Shown one piece after another: positions 54,577-63,915 of a DNA stretch of 64,000 nt. Made by a program: the position numbers and the translations under genes. Each line of letters begins with the position of its first letter. The stretch's first letter is position 1. The stretch spans positions 4,402,001-4,466,000 of the forward strand of contig NZ_CP049919.1 of the NCBI RefSeq assembly GCF_015624425.1, given 5' to 3'. The stretch comes from Roseateles sp. DAIF2. GTDB taxonomy: Bacteria; Pseudomonadota; Gammaproteobacteria; Burkholderiales; Burkholderiaceae_C. Below the pieces are notes generated by a model. The model ran no database searches and was not told the DNA's origin. It saw only the letters and a list, made by a program, of their open reading frames with translations.

Positions 54577-56506
54577 GCAGCGCGCCCGCTGCGGTCGCGG
54601 CCGGCAGACCCGCGCGGCCGTCGGGCAGGGTCAGGCGCACCAGCAGGCCATGCGGCTGCTGCGGCAGCAGCTCGATGCTGCCGCGCATCAGGCCCTCGAC
54701 GAGATTGCGCACCAGGGCCAGCCCCAGCCCGCCCTCGGTGGGCAGGCGGCGCGCGAACGGCGTGAAGGCCTGGGCCCGGGTCGCCTCGTCCATGCCCGGC
54801 CCCTGATCGGCCACCTCGATGCACAGGCCCGGCTGCGGCAGCGCGCGCCGCAGCCGCAGGAACCCGCGGGTGGCCTCGCCCGCCTCGTGGCCATGGCGCA
54901 GCGCATTGCGCAGCAGATGCTGGACCACATGGCCCAGCGCCTCGACCGCGCCGCACCACTCGATGTCCTCGTCCAGCGCCAGGGTCAGCCCGGCGCCGCC
55001 ACCGGCCCATTCCGGCGCCGCCTGCTGCGCCTGCTCGCGCAGCAGCGCGGCCAGATTGACGCGCCGGTTCTCATGCAGGCGCTCGTGCAGGCCCAGCTCG
55101 GCAAAGCGGGCCAGCAGCGCATGCGAGCTGCGCACCGCCGCGGCCACCACGTCCGCCGCCTGCACCGCCTGCTCCAGCCCCTCGACCAGCTCCTGCCGCC
55201 GCAGCGGGCCCAGCGCCTTGTCGCGCAGCCCCTGCGCCAGGCCGGCCAGCGCGCCCGCGCCCAGCGCCGCATTGCCCAGCGGCGTGTTGAGCTGATGCGC
55301 CACGCCCATCAGCAGGCGGCTGATGGCCTGGCGCTGCTCATGCTGCAGCAGGGCCTCGCGGGCCCGGCCCAGCTCGGCGGTGCGCTCGCGCACCCGCCGC
55401 TCCATCTCCTCGTTGGCCTCCTGCAGCTGCCGGTTGCGATGCTGCAGCTCGGCCGACAGCTCGGCCTCGCGCAGCAGGGCCTGCAGGCCGGACTGGTGGC
55501 GCTGGCGGATCTGCTCGATCACCTGCTCCTGCACCGCCTGGCGCTCGCGCATCTGCTGCCGCCCGTCCGCCACGCGGCCGTCCCGGAAGGCCAGCTCGGC
55601 CAGTGCCTCATGCACCTTGATGCGCAGATTGGCCGAGCGCTGGCTGTCCTGCTCCAGCGCCAGGGCCTGGTTCAGATGCGGCGCCGCGCGCTGCGGTGCC
55701 TCGCCCAGCAGCTCGATGCGCGCCTGCGCATAGGCGCACCAGGCCAGCATCAGGTTCAGCAGCGACAAGGGCACCTCATCGGCCTCGGCCTCCAGCTCGC
55801 CCAGCACCCGCAGGGCTTGCTCCGGATCCCCGCCCATCGCGCAGTTGATTGCCAGATTGGTGCCGACCAGACGCCGCAGCATCCCCAGGCCGGGGCGCGC
55901 GGCATGTTCGTAGAGCCGCAGGTAGCGCTCGATGCACTCGCGCCGCGCCGCCTCGTCGCCGGCCTCCGCCCGACCATAGGCCACGCAGGCATGGGCGACG
56001 CCCAGCAGGGTATCGCTCCAGTCGAACAGCCCACCGATGCGCTGCTCCAGCAGCGGCAGCAGGCGCCCCACCTCGACCAGATCGCCGATCGCGATCAGCT
56101 GCGACAGCATCTGGTTGGCGGCAATGCACATCGCCGGCCGGCGGCCCTGCTGCTCGAAGGCGGCCAGCGCCGCGCTCCCGTCGCGCGCGGCCTGCACGCT
56201 CAGGCCCTGGCGGTGCAGGGCCTGGGCCGACAGCAGCAGATGCTCGCTCGCCGGCAGCCCCCTGGCCGCGGCGCCGCTCTCGCCCAGCGCCAGCAGCTCG
56301 GCCAGCCGCGCCGTCTCGATGGGCTGGGCCTGGCGCAGCTGGATCCAGGCCCGCAGGCAGCGCAGGCGCGGCAGATCCGCGCCCAGCCGCTGCTCCAGGC
56401 TCTCCAGCCCTTGCACGCCCTGCTGCACCTGCTGGCAACCCAGCAGGGTGTAGAGCTCATCGACCTGGGCATCCAGCCATCCGGCGTCCGCCTGCTCAGG
56501 GTCCAT
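54560..56506 (-). CDS. Orphan sensor histidine kinase with helical-repeat input region
   Basis: A 648-residue kinase from the ATG at 56506, with GGAGTGA upstream. Residues 1-320 are helical repeats of TPR character, about 325-390 a coiled coil ([26 protein letters not shown]), then HisKA with phospho-acceptor His404 in [11 protein letters not shown], and an ATPase domain with N box [15 protein letters not shown]1 DQGPGMD and G2 GGLGLALV. No membrane helix or receiver domain is seen, and no response regulator is adjacent. The input layout is like the diguanylate cyclase at 42.2 kb. Confidence 0.88.
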   Translation of the reverse strand: MDPEQADAGWLDAQVDELYTLLGCQQVQQGVQGLESLEQRLGADLPRLRCLRAWIQLRQAQPIETARLAELLALGESGAAARGLPASEHLLLSAQALHRQGLSVQAARDGSAALAAFEQQGRRPAMCIAANQMLSQLIAIGDLVEVGRLLPLLEQRIGGLFDWSDTLLGVAHACVAYGRAEAGDEAARRECIERYLRLYEHAARPGLGMLRRLVGTNLAINCAMGGDPEQALRVLGELEAEADEVPLSLLNLMLAWCAYAQARIELLGEAPQRAAPHLNQALALEQDSQRSANLRIKVHEALAELAFRDGRVADGRQQMRERQAVQEQVIEQIRQRHQSGLQALLREAELSAELQHRNRQLQEANEEMERRVRERTAELGRAREALLQHEQRQAISRLLMGVAHQLNTPLGNAALGAGALAGLAQGLRDKALGPLRRQELVEGLEQAVQAADVVAAAVRSSHALLARFAELGLHERLHENRRVNLAALLREQAQQAAPEWAGGGAGLTLALDEDIEWCGAVEALGHVVQHLLRNALRHGHEAGEATRGFLRLRRALPQPGLCIEVADQGPGMDEATRAQAFTPFARRLPTEGGLGLALVRNLVEGLMRGSIELLPQQPHGLLVRLTLPDGRAGLPAATAAGALLNRGR

Positions 56507-56731
56507 GCCAGTCACTCCGAGACGGCTGCCCGGCGCGCGGGCAGATCGGCCAACTCCCTGTTGTTGTCGACTTGGGCTTGTGCGCATTGTGCAGCAGCCC
56601 TCGCGCCCCTCATGCCCCCCGATCCGGTGAAGCCCTGAGAGCCAAGCCCCGCGACTGCGGCCATGATGGCTGCTCCCGAGCCGGCCCTCCCCGTCCGGCC
56701 GCCCCTACCCCCTTGCAAGGATGTCCGCTCC

Positions 56732-57703
56732 ATGAAGACCTCGCGCCCGGCCCCTTTCTCAACCCGCCCCCTGCTGGGGCTCGTGCTCGCGCTGATGGAG
56801 GCCGGCGCCCAGGCCCAGGAAACCAAGGTCGGTATCGGTATCTCCGGCTGGACCGGCTTCGCACCGCTGACCCTGGCCAAGGAGGCCGGCCTGTTCAAGA
56901 AGAACGGCCTGGATGTCACGATCAAGAAGATCCCGCAGAAGGACCGCCACCTGGCGATCGCCTCCGGCGATGTGCAATGCGCGGCCACCACGGTCGAGAC
57001 CTGGATCGTCTGGAACGCCAACGGCGTCGCGACCACGCAGATCTTCCAGCTCGACAAGAGCTTCGGCGCCGACGGCCTGGTGGTGAAGCCCGGCATCGCC
57101 AGGATCGCCGACCTGAAGGGCAAGACCGTGGCCGCCAGCGCGCCCGGCACCGCGCCCTATTTCGGCCTGGCCTGGATGCTGAAGAAGAACGGCGTCTCGG
57201 TGAAGGACGTCAAGGTGGTGAACCTGGAGCCGCAGGCTGCGGCCAATGCCTTTATCGCCGGCACCGGCGACCTGGACGGCGGCATGACCTACGAGCCCTA
57301 TCTGTCCGGCGTGCGCGCCAAGCCCGAGGCCGGCAAGATCATCGCGACCACCCTGGACTATCCGATGGTGATGGACACCTTCGGCTGCACGCCCCGTTTT
57401 CTCTCCGAGAACCCCAAGGCCGCCAAGGCCCTGGCCGACAGCTATTTCGAGGCGCTGGCGATGATCAAGGCCGATCCGAAGAAGAGCTTCGAGATCATGG
57501 GCGCCGACGTCAAGCAGAGCGGCGAGGCCTTCGAGAAGAGCCAGGCCTATCTGCGCTGGCAGGACAAGGCCGCCAACCAGAAGTTCTTTGCCGGCGAGCA
57601 TGCGCAGTTCAGCAAGGAGGCGGCCGAGCTGCTGCTGGAGGTGGGCATCATCAAGGCGATCCCCGACCTTTCCAAACTCGCCGACACGCGCTTCATCCAG
57701 TAA
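56732..57703 (+). CDS. ABC transporter substrate-binding protein, NMT1/SsuA type
   Basis: A 323-residue periplasmic protein from the ATG at 56732, with signal peptide LLGLVLALMEAGAQAQ. The opening KVGIGISGWTGFAPLTLAKE, then GLFKKNGLDVTI, and GKTVAASAPGTAPYFGLAWMLKKNG place it in the nitrate/sulfonate/taurine group. From memory it looks closest to binding proteins found beside urea or guanidine carboxylase genes, but the usual guanidine riboswitch was not found upstream. The permease follows by six bases and the ATPase after it, making one operon. Confidence 0.85.
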   Translation: MKTSRPAPFSTRPLLGLVLALMEAGAQAQETKVGIGISGWTGFAPLTLAKEAGLFKKNGLDVTIKKIPQKDRHLAIASGDVQCAATTVETWIVWNANGVATTQIFQLDKSFGADGLVVKPGIARIADLKGKTVAASAPGTAPYFGLAWMLKKNGVSVKDVKVVNLEPQAAANAFIAGTGDLDGGMTYEPYLSGVRAKPEAGKIIATTLDYPMVMDTFGCTPRFLSENPKAAKALADSYFEALAMIKADPKKSFEIMGADVKQSGEAFEKSQAYLRWQDKAANQKFFAGEHAQFSKEAAELLLEVGIIKAIPDLSKLADTRFIQ

Positions 57704-57709
57704 GCCAGC

Positions 57710-58489
57710 ATGCGTCCTCTCACCCCGGTGACGCCCCGGGCCCGCGCGGCCCTGGGCCTGTCCTTCTTCGTCGTCTTCACCGCGCTCTGGGCCGCCGTCA
57801 CCTTCGGCGGCCTGGTCAGCAAGACCTTCCTGGCCGATCCGTTGACGATGCTCAGGTCCGGTTGGACCCTGCTGACCGAGATGGGCTTCGCCAAAGACAT
57901 CGGCATGACGGTCTGGCGCGTCGTCGGCGGCTTCCTGATCGCCGCCGCGCTGGCGCTGCCACTGGGCGTCGCGATGGGCACCTACAAGCCGGTCGAGGCC
58001 TTCTTCGAACCCTTCGTCTCCTTCGCGCGCTACCTGCCGGCCTCGGCCTTCATCCCGCTCTTGATCCTCTGGGCCGGCATCGGCGAGGCGCAGAAGCTGG
58101 CGGTGATCTTCATCGGCAGCTTTTTCCAGCTGACCCTGATGATCGCGGTCGCGGTCGGCAACCAGCGGCGCGACCTGGTCGAGGCGGCCTACACCCTGGG
58201 CGTCAGCGACCGCACGCTGATCACCCGCGTGCTGCTGCCCGGCGCCGCGCCGGAGATCGCGGAGATCCTGCGCATGGTGCTGGGCTGGGCCTGGACCTAT
58301 GTGATCGTGGCCGAGCTGATCGGTGCATCCAGCGGCATCGGCCACATGATCACCGACAGCCAGGCCCTCTTGGCTACCGACCAGATCATCTTCGGCATCA
58401 TCGTGATCGGCCTGATCGGCCTGGTCAGCGATTTCGCCTTCAAGGCGCTGAACCGCAAGCTCTTTCCATGGGCACAGCTCGGCCGATGA
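57710..58489 (+). CDS. ABC transporter permease, SsuC/TauC type
   Basis: A 259-residue permease with six or so helices (LSFFVVFTALWAAVTFGGLV at the start, IIFGIIVIGLIGLVSDFAF at the end). The EAA loop is EAAYTLGVSDRTLITRVLLPGAAPEI. ARYLPASAFIPLLILWAGIGEAQK is typical of nitrate/sulfonate/taurine permeases. It begins six bases after the binding-protein gene and its stop overlaps the ATPase start (ATGA). Confidence 0.9.
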   Translation: MRPLTPVTPRARAALGLSFFVVFTALWAAVTFGGLVSKTFLADPLTMLRSGWTLLTEMGFAKDIGMTVWRVVGGFLIAAALALPLGVAMGTYKPVEAFFEPFVSFARYLPASAFIPLLILWAGIGEAQKLAVIFIGSFFQLTLMIAVAVGNQRRDLVEAAYTLGVSDRTLITRVLLPGAAPEIAEILRMVLGWAWTYVIVAELIGASSGIGHMITDSQALLATDQIIFGIIVIGLIGLVSDFAFKALNRKLFPWAQLGR

Positions 58490-59277
58490 CTACTGCTTCT
58501 TCCATTCTTTCGATCCGCGGCGTCTCCCGCACCTTCACCGGCCAGGGCGGCCAGCAGACCGTGGCGCTGCAGGCCACCGACCTGGAGGTGGCCGAGAACG
58601 ACTTCGTCACCATCCTCGGCCCCTCGGGCTGCGGCAAGAGCACCCTGCTGCGCATCGTCGCCGGGCTCGATGTGCCCAGCGGCGGCCAGGTGCTGCTGGA
58701 TGGCCGCGCGGTCGACCGCCCCGGCGCCGACCGCGGCATGGTGTTCCAGAGCTACACCCTGTTCCCCTGGCTGACGGTGCTGGACAACGTGGCCTTCGGC
58801 CTGCGCGAGCGCGGCCTGCCGCGCGCGCAGCAGCTGGAGATCGCACAGGACTTCATCGCCAAGGTGGGGCTGGCCAAGTTCGCCGGCCATTACCCCAAGC
58901 AGCTCAGCGGCGGCATGCAGCAGCGCACCGCGCTGGCCCGCGCGCTGGCGAACCAGCCGCGCATGCTCTTGATGGACGAGCCCTTCGGCGCGCTGGACCA
59001 CCAGACCCGCGAGCTGATGCAGGAGCTGCTGCTGGCCATCTGGGAGCGGGAGCGCAAGACCGTGCTGTTCGTCACGCATGACATCGACGAGGCCATCTTC
59101 ATGGGCTCGCGCGTGGTCGTGATGAGCGCGCGGCCGGGCCGCATCAAGACCGACCTGCCCTCGCCTTTTGCCCATCCGCGCCATTACTCGGTCAAGACCA
59201 CGGCCGAGTTCGCCGCGCTCAAACGCGAACTGACGGAACAATTGCGCAGCGAGGTGCAGGCCGCCGCGCTGGCCTGA
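58486..59277 (+). CDS. ABC transporter ATP-binding protein, SsuB/TauB type
   Basis: A 263-residue ATPase: Walker A GPSGCGKST, Q-loop VFQSYTLFPW, signature LSGGMQQR, Walker B LLMDEPFGALD and H-loop FVTHDIDEAIF. The tail MSARPGRIKTDL is typical of SsuB/TauB/NrtD proteins. The ATG overlaps the permease stop. It completes the importer that begins at 56732. Confidence 0.92.
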   Translation: MTTASSILSIRGVSRTFTGQGGQQTVALQATDLEVAENDFVTILGPSGCGKSTLLRIVAGLDVPSGGQVLLDGRAVDRPGADRGMVFQSYTLFPWLTVLDNVAFGLRERGLPRAQQLEIAQDFIAKVGLAKFAGHYPKQLSGGMQQRTALARALANQPRMLLMDEPFGALDHQTRELMQELLLAIWERERKTVLFVTHDIDEAIFMGSRVVVMSARPGRIKTDLPSPFAHPRHYSVKTTAEFAALKRELTEQLRSEVQAAALA

Positions 59278-59303
59278 GCCCCAAGCCGGGCGACAATGGC
59301 GGC

Positions 59304-60386
59304 ATGCGCCTGGCCCTTGTGCTGGTGCTGACCTGGCTGTGCGGTCCGGCCCAGGCCCTGAGCATCAGTTTCATCAATCCGGGCCGATCCGACGAGCTGT
59401 ACTGGATCAGTGCCAGCCAGGCGATGCAGGCCGCCGCGCGCAGCCTGAACATCCAGCTGGAGGTGCTGTACGCCGAGCGCGACCCCGAGCAGGCCCTGGC
59501 CCTGGGGCGCCAGATCGCCGCGCGGCCGCCGGCCCAGCGCCCCGACTATGTGGTGCTGGTCAACGAGAAAGGCACCCTGGTGCCGAACGCGCGCGTGCTC
59601 GGCGAGGCCGGCATCAAGAGCTTCGCCGCCTTCAGCGGGCTGCTGCCGCAGGAGCGCAGGCGCTGGGCGCCGCGCCGCGGCCTGCCGCTGCTGCTGGGCA
59701 GCCTGGAGCCCGATGCCGAGCAGGCCGGCTACCTGAGCGCCAAGGCCCTGATCGACGAGGGCCTGCGCCGCGGCCTGGCCGGCCCGGACGGCCGGCTGCA
59801 TCTGCTGGCGATCGCCGGCGACCGCTCGACCCCGGTCTCGATCCGCCGCAACGAGGGTCTGCGCCGCGCGCTAAAGGAACAGGCCGCGCGGGCCGAGCTG
59901 GACGAACAGGTCTTCGCCGACTGGCGCCTGGAGCGCGCGGCCGAGCTGACCCCGCCGCTGCTGCGCCGCCATCCGCAGGCGCGCCTGATCTGGGCCGGCA
60001 GCGACCAGATGGCCTTCGGCGCGATGCAGGCGCTGGAACCCGAGGGCCGGCGCGAGGAGCTGCTGTTCTCGGCGATCAACAACTCGCTGCCCGCGCTGCA
60101 GGCCCTGCAGGAGGGCCGGCTGAGCGCCGTGGTCGGCGGGCATTTCATCGCCGGCGCCTGGGCCCTGGTGATGCTCTACGACCACCACCATGGCCTGGAC
60201 TTCGCCGCCGAAGGCCTGGAGCAGGAACGCCCGATGTTCATGCTGTTCGGCCAGGCCGAGGCGCGCCAGTACCTGGCCCGCTTCGCGCCGGGCATGCCGG
60301 CGCTGGACTTCCGGCCCTATAGCAAGAAACTCAACCCCGGGCTGGGCCGCTACCGCTTCGAGACCCGGCCGCTGCTACTTCCCTAG
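59304..60386 (+). CDS. Periplasmic sugar-binding-type protein (type I SBP)
   Basis: A 360-residue secreted protein with a short signal peptide (LALVLVLTWLCGPAQA). The fold is that of ribose/LacI-type binding proteins: ISFINPGRSDELYWISASQAMQAAA, a central hinge, LLAIAGDRSTPVSIRRNEGLR and LIWAGSDQMAFGAMQAL. No permease is adjacent. The ligand is unknown and it may feed a two-component sensor, as some related proteins do. The stop overlaps the convergent C13 peptidase gene by 12 bases. Confidence 0.82.
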   Translation: MRLALVLVLTWLCGPAQALSISFINPGRSDELYWISASQAMQAAARSLNIQLEVLYAERDPEQALALGRQIAARPPAQRPDYVVLVNEKGTLVPNARVLGEAGIKSFAAFSGLLPQERRRWAPRRGLPLLLGSLEPDAEQAGYLSAKALIDEGLRRGLAGPDGRLHLLAIAGDRSTPVSIRRNEGLRRALKEQAARAELDEQVFADWRLERAAELTPPLLRRHPQARLIWAGSDQMAFGAMQALEPEGRREELLFSAINNSLPALQALQEGRLSAVVGGHFIAGAWALVMLYDHHHGLDFAAEGLEQERPMFMLFGQAEARQYLARFAPGMPALDFRPYSKKLNPGLGRYRFETRPLLLP

Positions 60387-61751
60387 GCTCGCCTCCAGCA
60401 GCGCCAGCTGCCGGCGCGCCCGCTCGCCGACGCGGATCTGCGGGTTGGAATAGCCGTCGCTCTTGCCGGCCTCCTGCTCGCGCCGCTCGATGACGCGGCG
60501 CGCCTCGGCATGGGCCGACTCGAAGGAGCGGGTTGTGCGCAGCTGCTCGGCATAGAGGGCGCGACCGAAGAAGGTCAGCTCGGAGCCGCGGCCGCAGCCA
60601 TAGGAGGTGTGCTCGGCATCGGCCGCCGTCATCACCAGGCTGCCCGTGTCCGCCAGCGGCTCGATCCAGCTGCCCGAATAGCAGGCCGAGATCGAGAGGA
60701 TGCGGTGCCGCACGCCCGCCTCGTCCAGCCATTGCCGCAGCTGCTGCGGCGTCACCGCCTCGACCTCCAGCGGCCACAACGCGGCCGCAAGCTGGCCATC
60801 GCGCGCGCCATGCGAGCTGAGATGGATGAACAGCAGGTCCTCCTCGCGGTTCATCAGCGCGGCGACGCGCTGGATCGCGCGCCGCAGGTTCTGCGGCGTG
60901 GCCCAGGGCCAGGCCTCGGCGGTGGCGACGTTGTTGACCAGCTGCAGGCTGCGGCCCTGGGCGCCGAAGCGCGTGCGCATCACCTCGTCCACCAGCGCGC
61001 TCTCGCGCATGAACACATCCTCGCTGCCATAGGGCGCGAAGCTCAGCGCGAACAGCTCCACCCGCCCGGCTTGCCCGGGCTGCAGCGCGCGCAGGCGCTC
61101 GTCGAGCAGGCCGGCCTGGCGCTCGAGCAGGTCCTGGGTCAGGCGCAGCCGGGTCGGCGCCGCGGTCTCGGACTCGACGGCATACCAATGCTGGGTCGGC
61201 CGCCCCCAGGTCTGCGCCAGGGTCACGCCGACCAGCAGCAGGCCCGCCAGGCCGAGCCGGAGCGTCAAGCCGCCGCGCGCGAGCAGGCGCAGCTGCGCGG
61301 CCAGCGACCAGGCGAGCAGGCCCCACCACAGCAGCCAGTAGCCCCATGTGCCCAGCCGGCCCTGCCAGCCCAGGCGCACGATCGGCACCAGCAGCAGCTG
61401 GCTGAGCAGCAGCAACAGCAGGCCCTGCGCCAGCAGCAGGGCGAACAGATCGGCGCCGCGCCGTGGCCGGTCGCCACCCAGCCACCAGCAGCACCAGGCC
61501 AGCACCACCGTGCCCAGCCAGCCGCCCAGCAGGCCGGCCCAGTAGAACTGGGCCGGGCCGTCGATATAGAGCCGCTCCGCCAGCAGCGCGAGCAGCGCCT
61601 GCGCCAGCAGCAACGCCGCCACGACCCAGGGCGTCGCCCGCAGGCCGCGCCAGTCCGGCCGCAGGAAGAAGGCGCTCCGGCATCCCTGCCGCCACCATGT
61701 CAGCAGGCCGGTGGCCCGGGCCGTGCCGGCCGCTACGCTGTCCTCGTTCAT
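60375..61751 (-). CDS. Membrane-bound C13 family peptidase (caspase-like fold)
   Basis: A 458-residue protein from the ATG at 61751 with GGGAG seven bases upstream. The N-terminal 200 residues hold about five membrane helices rich in Leu and Trp. The C-terminal half is a peptidase C13 (legumain-like) domain with His314 in HLSSHGA and Cys357 in SISACYSGSW, so the dyad is complete. TAADAEHTSYGCG follows. Bacterial C13 proteins are little studied; the domain should face one side of the inner membrane. A cardiolipin synthase gene lies just upstream. Confidence 0.85.
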   Translation of the reverse strand: MNEDSVAAGTARATGLLTWWRQGCRSAFFLRPDWRGLRATPWVVAALLLAQALLALLAERLYIDGPAQFYWAGLLGGWLGTVVLAWCCWWLGGDRPRRGADLFALLLAQGLLLLLLSQLLLVPIVRLGWQGRLGTWGYWLLWWGLLAWSLAAQLRLLARGGLTLRLGLAGLLLVGVTLAQTWGRPTQHWYAVESETAAPTRLRLTQDLLERQAGLLDERLRALQPGQAGRVELFALSFAPYGSEDVFMRESALVDEVMRTRFGAQGRSLQLVNNVATAEAWPWATPQNLRRAIQRVAALMNREEDLLFIHLSSHGARDGQLAAALWPLEVEAVTPQQLRQWLDEAGVRHRILSISACYSGSWIEPLADTGSLVMTAADAEHTSYGCGRGSELTFFGRALYAEQLRTTRSFESAHAEARRVIERREQEAGKSDGYSNPQIRVGERARRQLALLEASLGK

Positions 61752-61797
61752 CGTCCGCTCCCTTGTGGAGCCGGACTGTAGCGAGTTCGGCGCTCGC

Positions 61798-63105
61798 TCA
61801 GTAGCGCCCCGTCGCCCCCGCGACGCGCAGATAGACATAGGCGGTCCAGGCCACCAGCGCGCGCGTCAGCACGCCGCGCAGGCCGGCGCCGCCCCAGCGC
61901 TTCAAATCCACCTCGCGCGAGACCGCGGCCGCGGTCTCGAACTGCAGCGCCACGTCGCGCGCGAAGGCGCCGTCGCGCACCAGCACATTGGCCTCCAGGT
62001 TCAGGAGCAGCGACAGCGGATCGATGTTGGAGCTGCCGACCGTGGCCCAGCTCTCGTCGACCACGCAGACCTTGGCATGCAGATAGGCCGGCGTGTACTC
62101 GAAGATCCGCACGCCATGGCCCAGCAGCTCGGCGTACAGCGCCTGCGCGGCCATGCCGGCGATGCGGTAGTCCAGCTTGCCCTGCAGCAGCAGCCGCACC
62201 CGCACGCCGCGCCGCGCCGCATCGCGCAGCGCGCGCCGGAAGGCATGGCCGGGATAGAAATACGGCGAGATCAGGTCGACCCGCTCGCGCGCGGCGCGGA
62301 TCGCGTCGATATAGGCGCGCTCGATCGTGCGGCGCTGGCGCAGGTTGTCACGCAGCACGAAGGCGGCGCAGACCGGGGTCAGGTCTTGCCAGTCGGACTG
62401 GCCGCTGCGCCGGCTGCGCCGCCCGCGCGGCATGCGCAGGCGCCGCGCCAGCCGGCGCAGGCGCCGCACCGGCTCGGGGCTGCGCACCAGGGCCAGCAAC
62501 TCCTCGCCGAAGTCGCGGCCCAGCCAGGCGCGGGTCCAGACCGCGCGCGCCGCCTGCGCGATGGGTGTCACCGCCGGGCCGCGCAGCGCCACCGCGAAAT
62601 CCAGCCGCGGCTCCTCGGTCTCGCCATGGTGCAGGTCGAGCCGGTCGTCGATGATGTTGATGCCGCCCACGAAGGCATGCTCGCCGTCGACCACGCAGAG
62701 CTTCTGGTGCAGGCGCCGCAGCTGCCCGGGCTGCAGCCAGCGCCACCAGCGGTCGATCGGCCGGAACACCGCCAGCGCGACGCCGCTGCCCGCCAGCGCG
62801 TTGCTGAGCCAGGGTAGGCTGGCCTTGGAGCCGAAGCCGTCCACCACCACCCGCACCCGCACACCGCGCGCCGCCGCGGCGCGCAGCGCCATCACCATCG
62901 CGGCGCCGGCGCTGTCGCTGTGGAAGATGTAGCAGGCCACCCACACCTCGACCAGGGCCTGGTTGATCGCCGCGACCTGGGCCGGGAACAGCTCGTCGCC
63001 GCCCTTCAGCAGGCGCAGCTCGTTGCCGCCGCTGTACTCGGGCAGCGCGATCGCGTGCCAGGAGGAGACATGCTCGGCATCGCCGGGGGCGCTCACGTCG
63101 CTCAC
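61798..63105 (-). CDS. clsB: Cardiolipin synthase B-like phospholipase D protein
   Basis: A 435-residue protein with two phospholipase D motifs: LHQKLCVVDGEHAFVGG and LHAKVCVVDESWATVGSSN, both H-x-K-x4-D. There is no N-terminal membrane anchor pair, so it fits ClsB more than ClsA. It should make cardiolipin from phosphatidylglycerol and another lipid at the inner membrane face. The GTG start overlaps the stop of the EEP gene (GTGA), so both are coupled. A basic stretch (about residues 215-235) may aid membrane contact. Confidence 0.9.
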   Translation of the reverse strand: MSDVSAPGDAEHVSSWHAIALPEYSGGNELRLLKGGDELFPAQVAAINQALVEVWVACYIFHSDSAGAAMVMALRAAAARGVRVRVVVDGFGSKASLPWLSNALAGSGVALAVFRPIDRWWRWLQPGQLRRLHQKLCVVDGEHAFVGGINIIDDRLDLHHGETEEPRLDFAVALRGPAVTPIAQAARAVWTRAWLGRDFGEELLALVRSPEPVRRLRRLARRLRMPRGRRSRRSGQSDWQDLTPVCAAFVLRDNLRQRRTIERAYIDAIRAARERVDLISPYFYPGHAFRRALRDAARRGVRVRLLLQGKLDYRIAGMAAQALYAELLGHGVRIFEYTPAYLHAKVCVVDESWATVGSSNIDPLSLLLNLEANVLVRDGAFARDVALQFETAAAVSREVDLKRWGGAGLRGVLTRALVAWTAYVYLRVAGATGRY

Positions 63106-63908
63106 GCTAATTCAAACTCGGCGACCAGCGGCAGGTGGTCGGACATGCGCGCCCACACCGGGCCGCGCGGCACCTGGGTGCTGACGCAGCGCAGGCCGCG
63201 CGTGTAGATGCGGTCCAGCGAGAAGAAGGGCAGGCGCGAGGGGAAGGTGGCCAGGCGCCGCTGGCCCGGCGCCTGGGCCCGCGCCAGGCCGAACTCGCGC
63301 ATCGGCGCGTCGAGCTTCTCGCCCCAGTCGTTGAAGTCGCCGGCCACCACCAGCAGCCCCTCGGCCGGCACCTCGGCCTGGATGTACTCGGCCAGGCGCT
63401 GCACCTGGCGCACCCGGCTGCCATGCATCAGGCCCAGATGGGCCACCACCGCATGCACGGTCAGGCCCTGCCATTGCACCGGCACATGCAAGAGGCCGCG
63501 CTGCTCGAAGCGATGGTCGGAGACATCGTGGTGGCCGATCTCGCCGATCGGCCAGCGCGACAGCAGCGCATTGCCATGCTCGCCATGCTTGGTGACCGCA
63601 TTGGTGCGGTAGGCCACGTCATAGCCCTCGGGCGCCAGGAACTCGGCCTGGCCCTGATCGGGCCAGCCGAACCAGGTGCGCTGGAAGGCCTTGGCATCGG
63701 CATGGTGGAAATGGCGCACCTCCTGCAGGAACACCATGTCAGCATCCAGCGCCTCGACGCCCAGGCCCAGGTTGTGGATCTCCAGGCGCTTCTGCGGCCC
63801 GACGCCGCGCACGCCCTTGTGGATGTTGTAGGTGGCCACGCGCAGATGCGGGCTCAGGATGCTGGTCTGCGGCGGCTGCACCGTCTGCTTGAAGGCGGGG
63901 CGGATCAT
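63102..63908 (-). CDS. Endonuclease/exonuclease/phosphatase family protein
   Basis: A 268-residue EEP-fold hydrolase from the ATG at 63908, with GAGG upstream. Catalytic segments are RVATYNIHKGVRG, MVFLQEVRHF (Glu), VVAHLGLMHG, VVAGDFNDWG (Asp and Asn) and MSDHLPLVAEF (His). The family includes nucleases and phospholipid or sphingomyelin phosphodiesterases. Coupling to clsB is common in betaproteobacteria and points to a lipid-linked substrate, but that is inference. Confidence 0.87.
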   Translation of the reverse strand: MIRPAFKQTVQPPQTSILSPHLRVATYNIHKGVRGVGPQKRLEIHNLGLGVEALDADMVFLQEVRHFHHADAKAFQRTWFGWPDQGQAEFLAPEGYDVAYRTNAVTKHGEHGNALLSRWPIGEIGHHDVSDHRFEQRGLLHVPVQWQGLTVHAVVAHLGLMHGSRVRQVQRLAEYIQAEVPAEGLLVVAGDFNDWGEKLDAPMREFGLARAQAPGQRRLATFPSRLPFFSLDRIYTRGLRCVSTQVPRGPVWARMSDHLPLVAEFELA

Positions 63909-63915
63909 GCGGACC

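Noticed and set aside
55849..58485. Rightward in-frame extension before the SsuB-like ATPase
   Set aside because: It runs through the kinase, binding protein and permease genes in the wrong frame and is Arg/Pro/Gly-rich with no domain.
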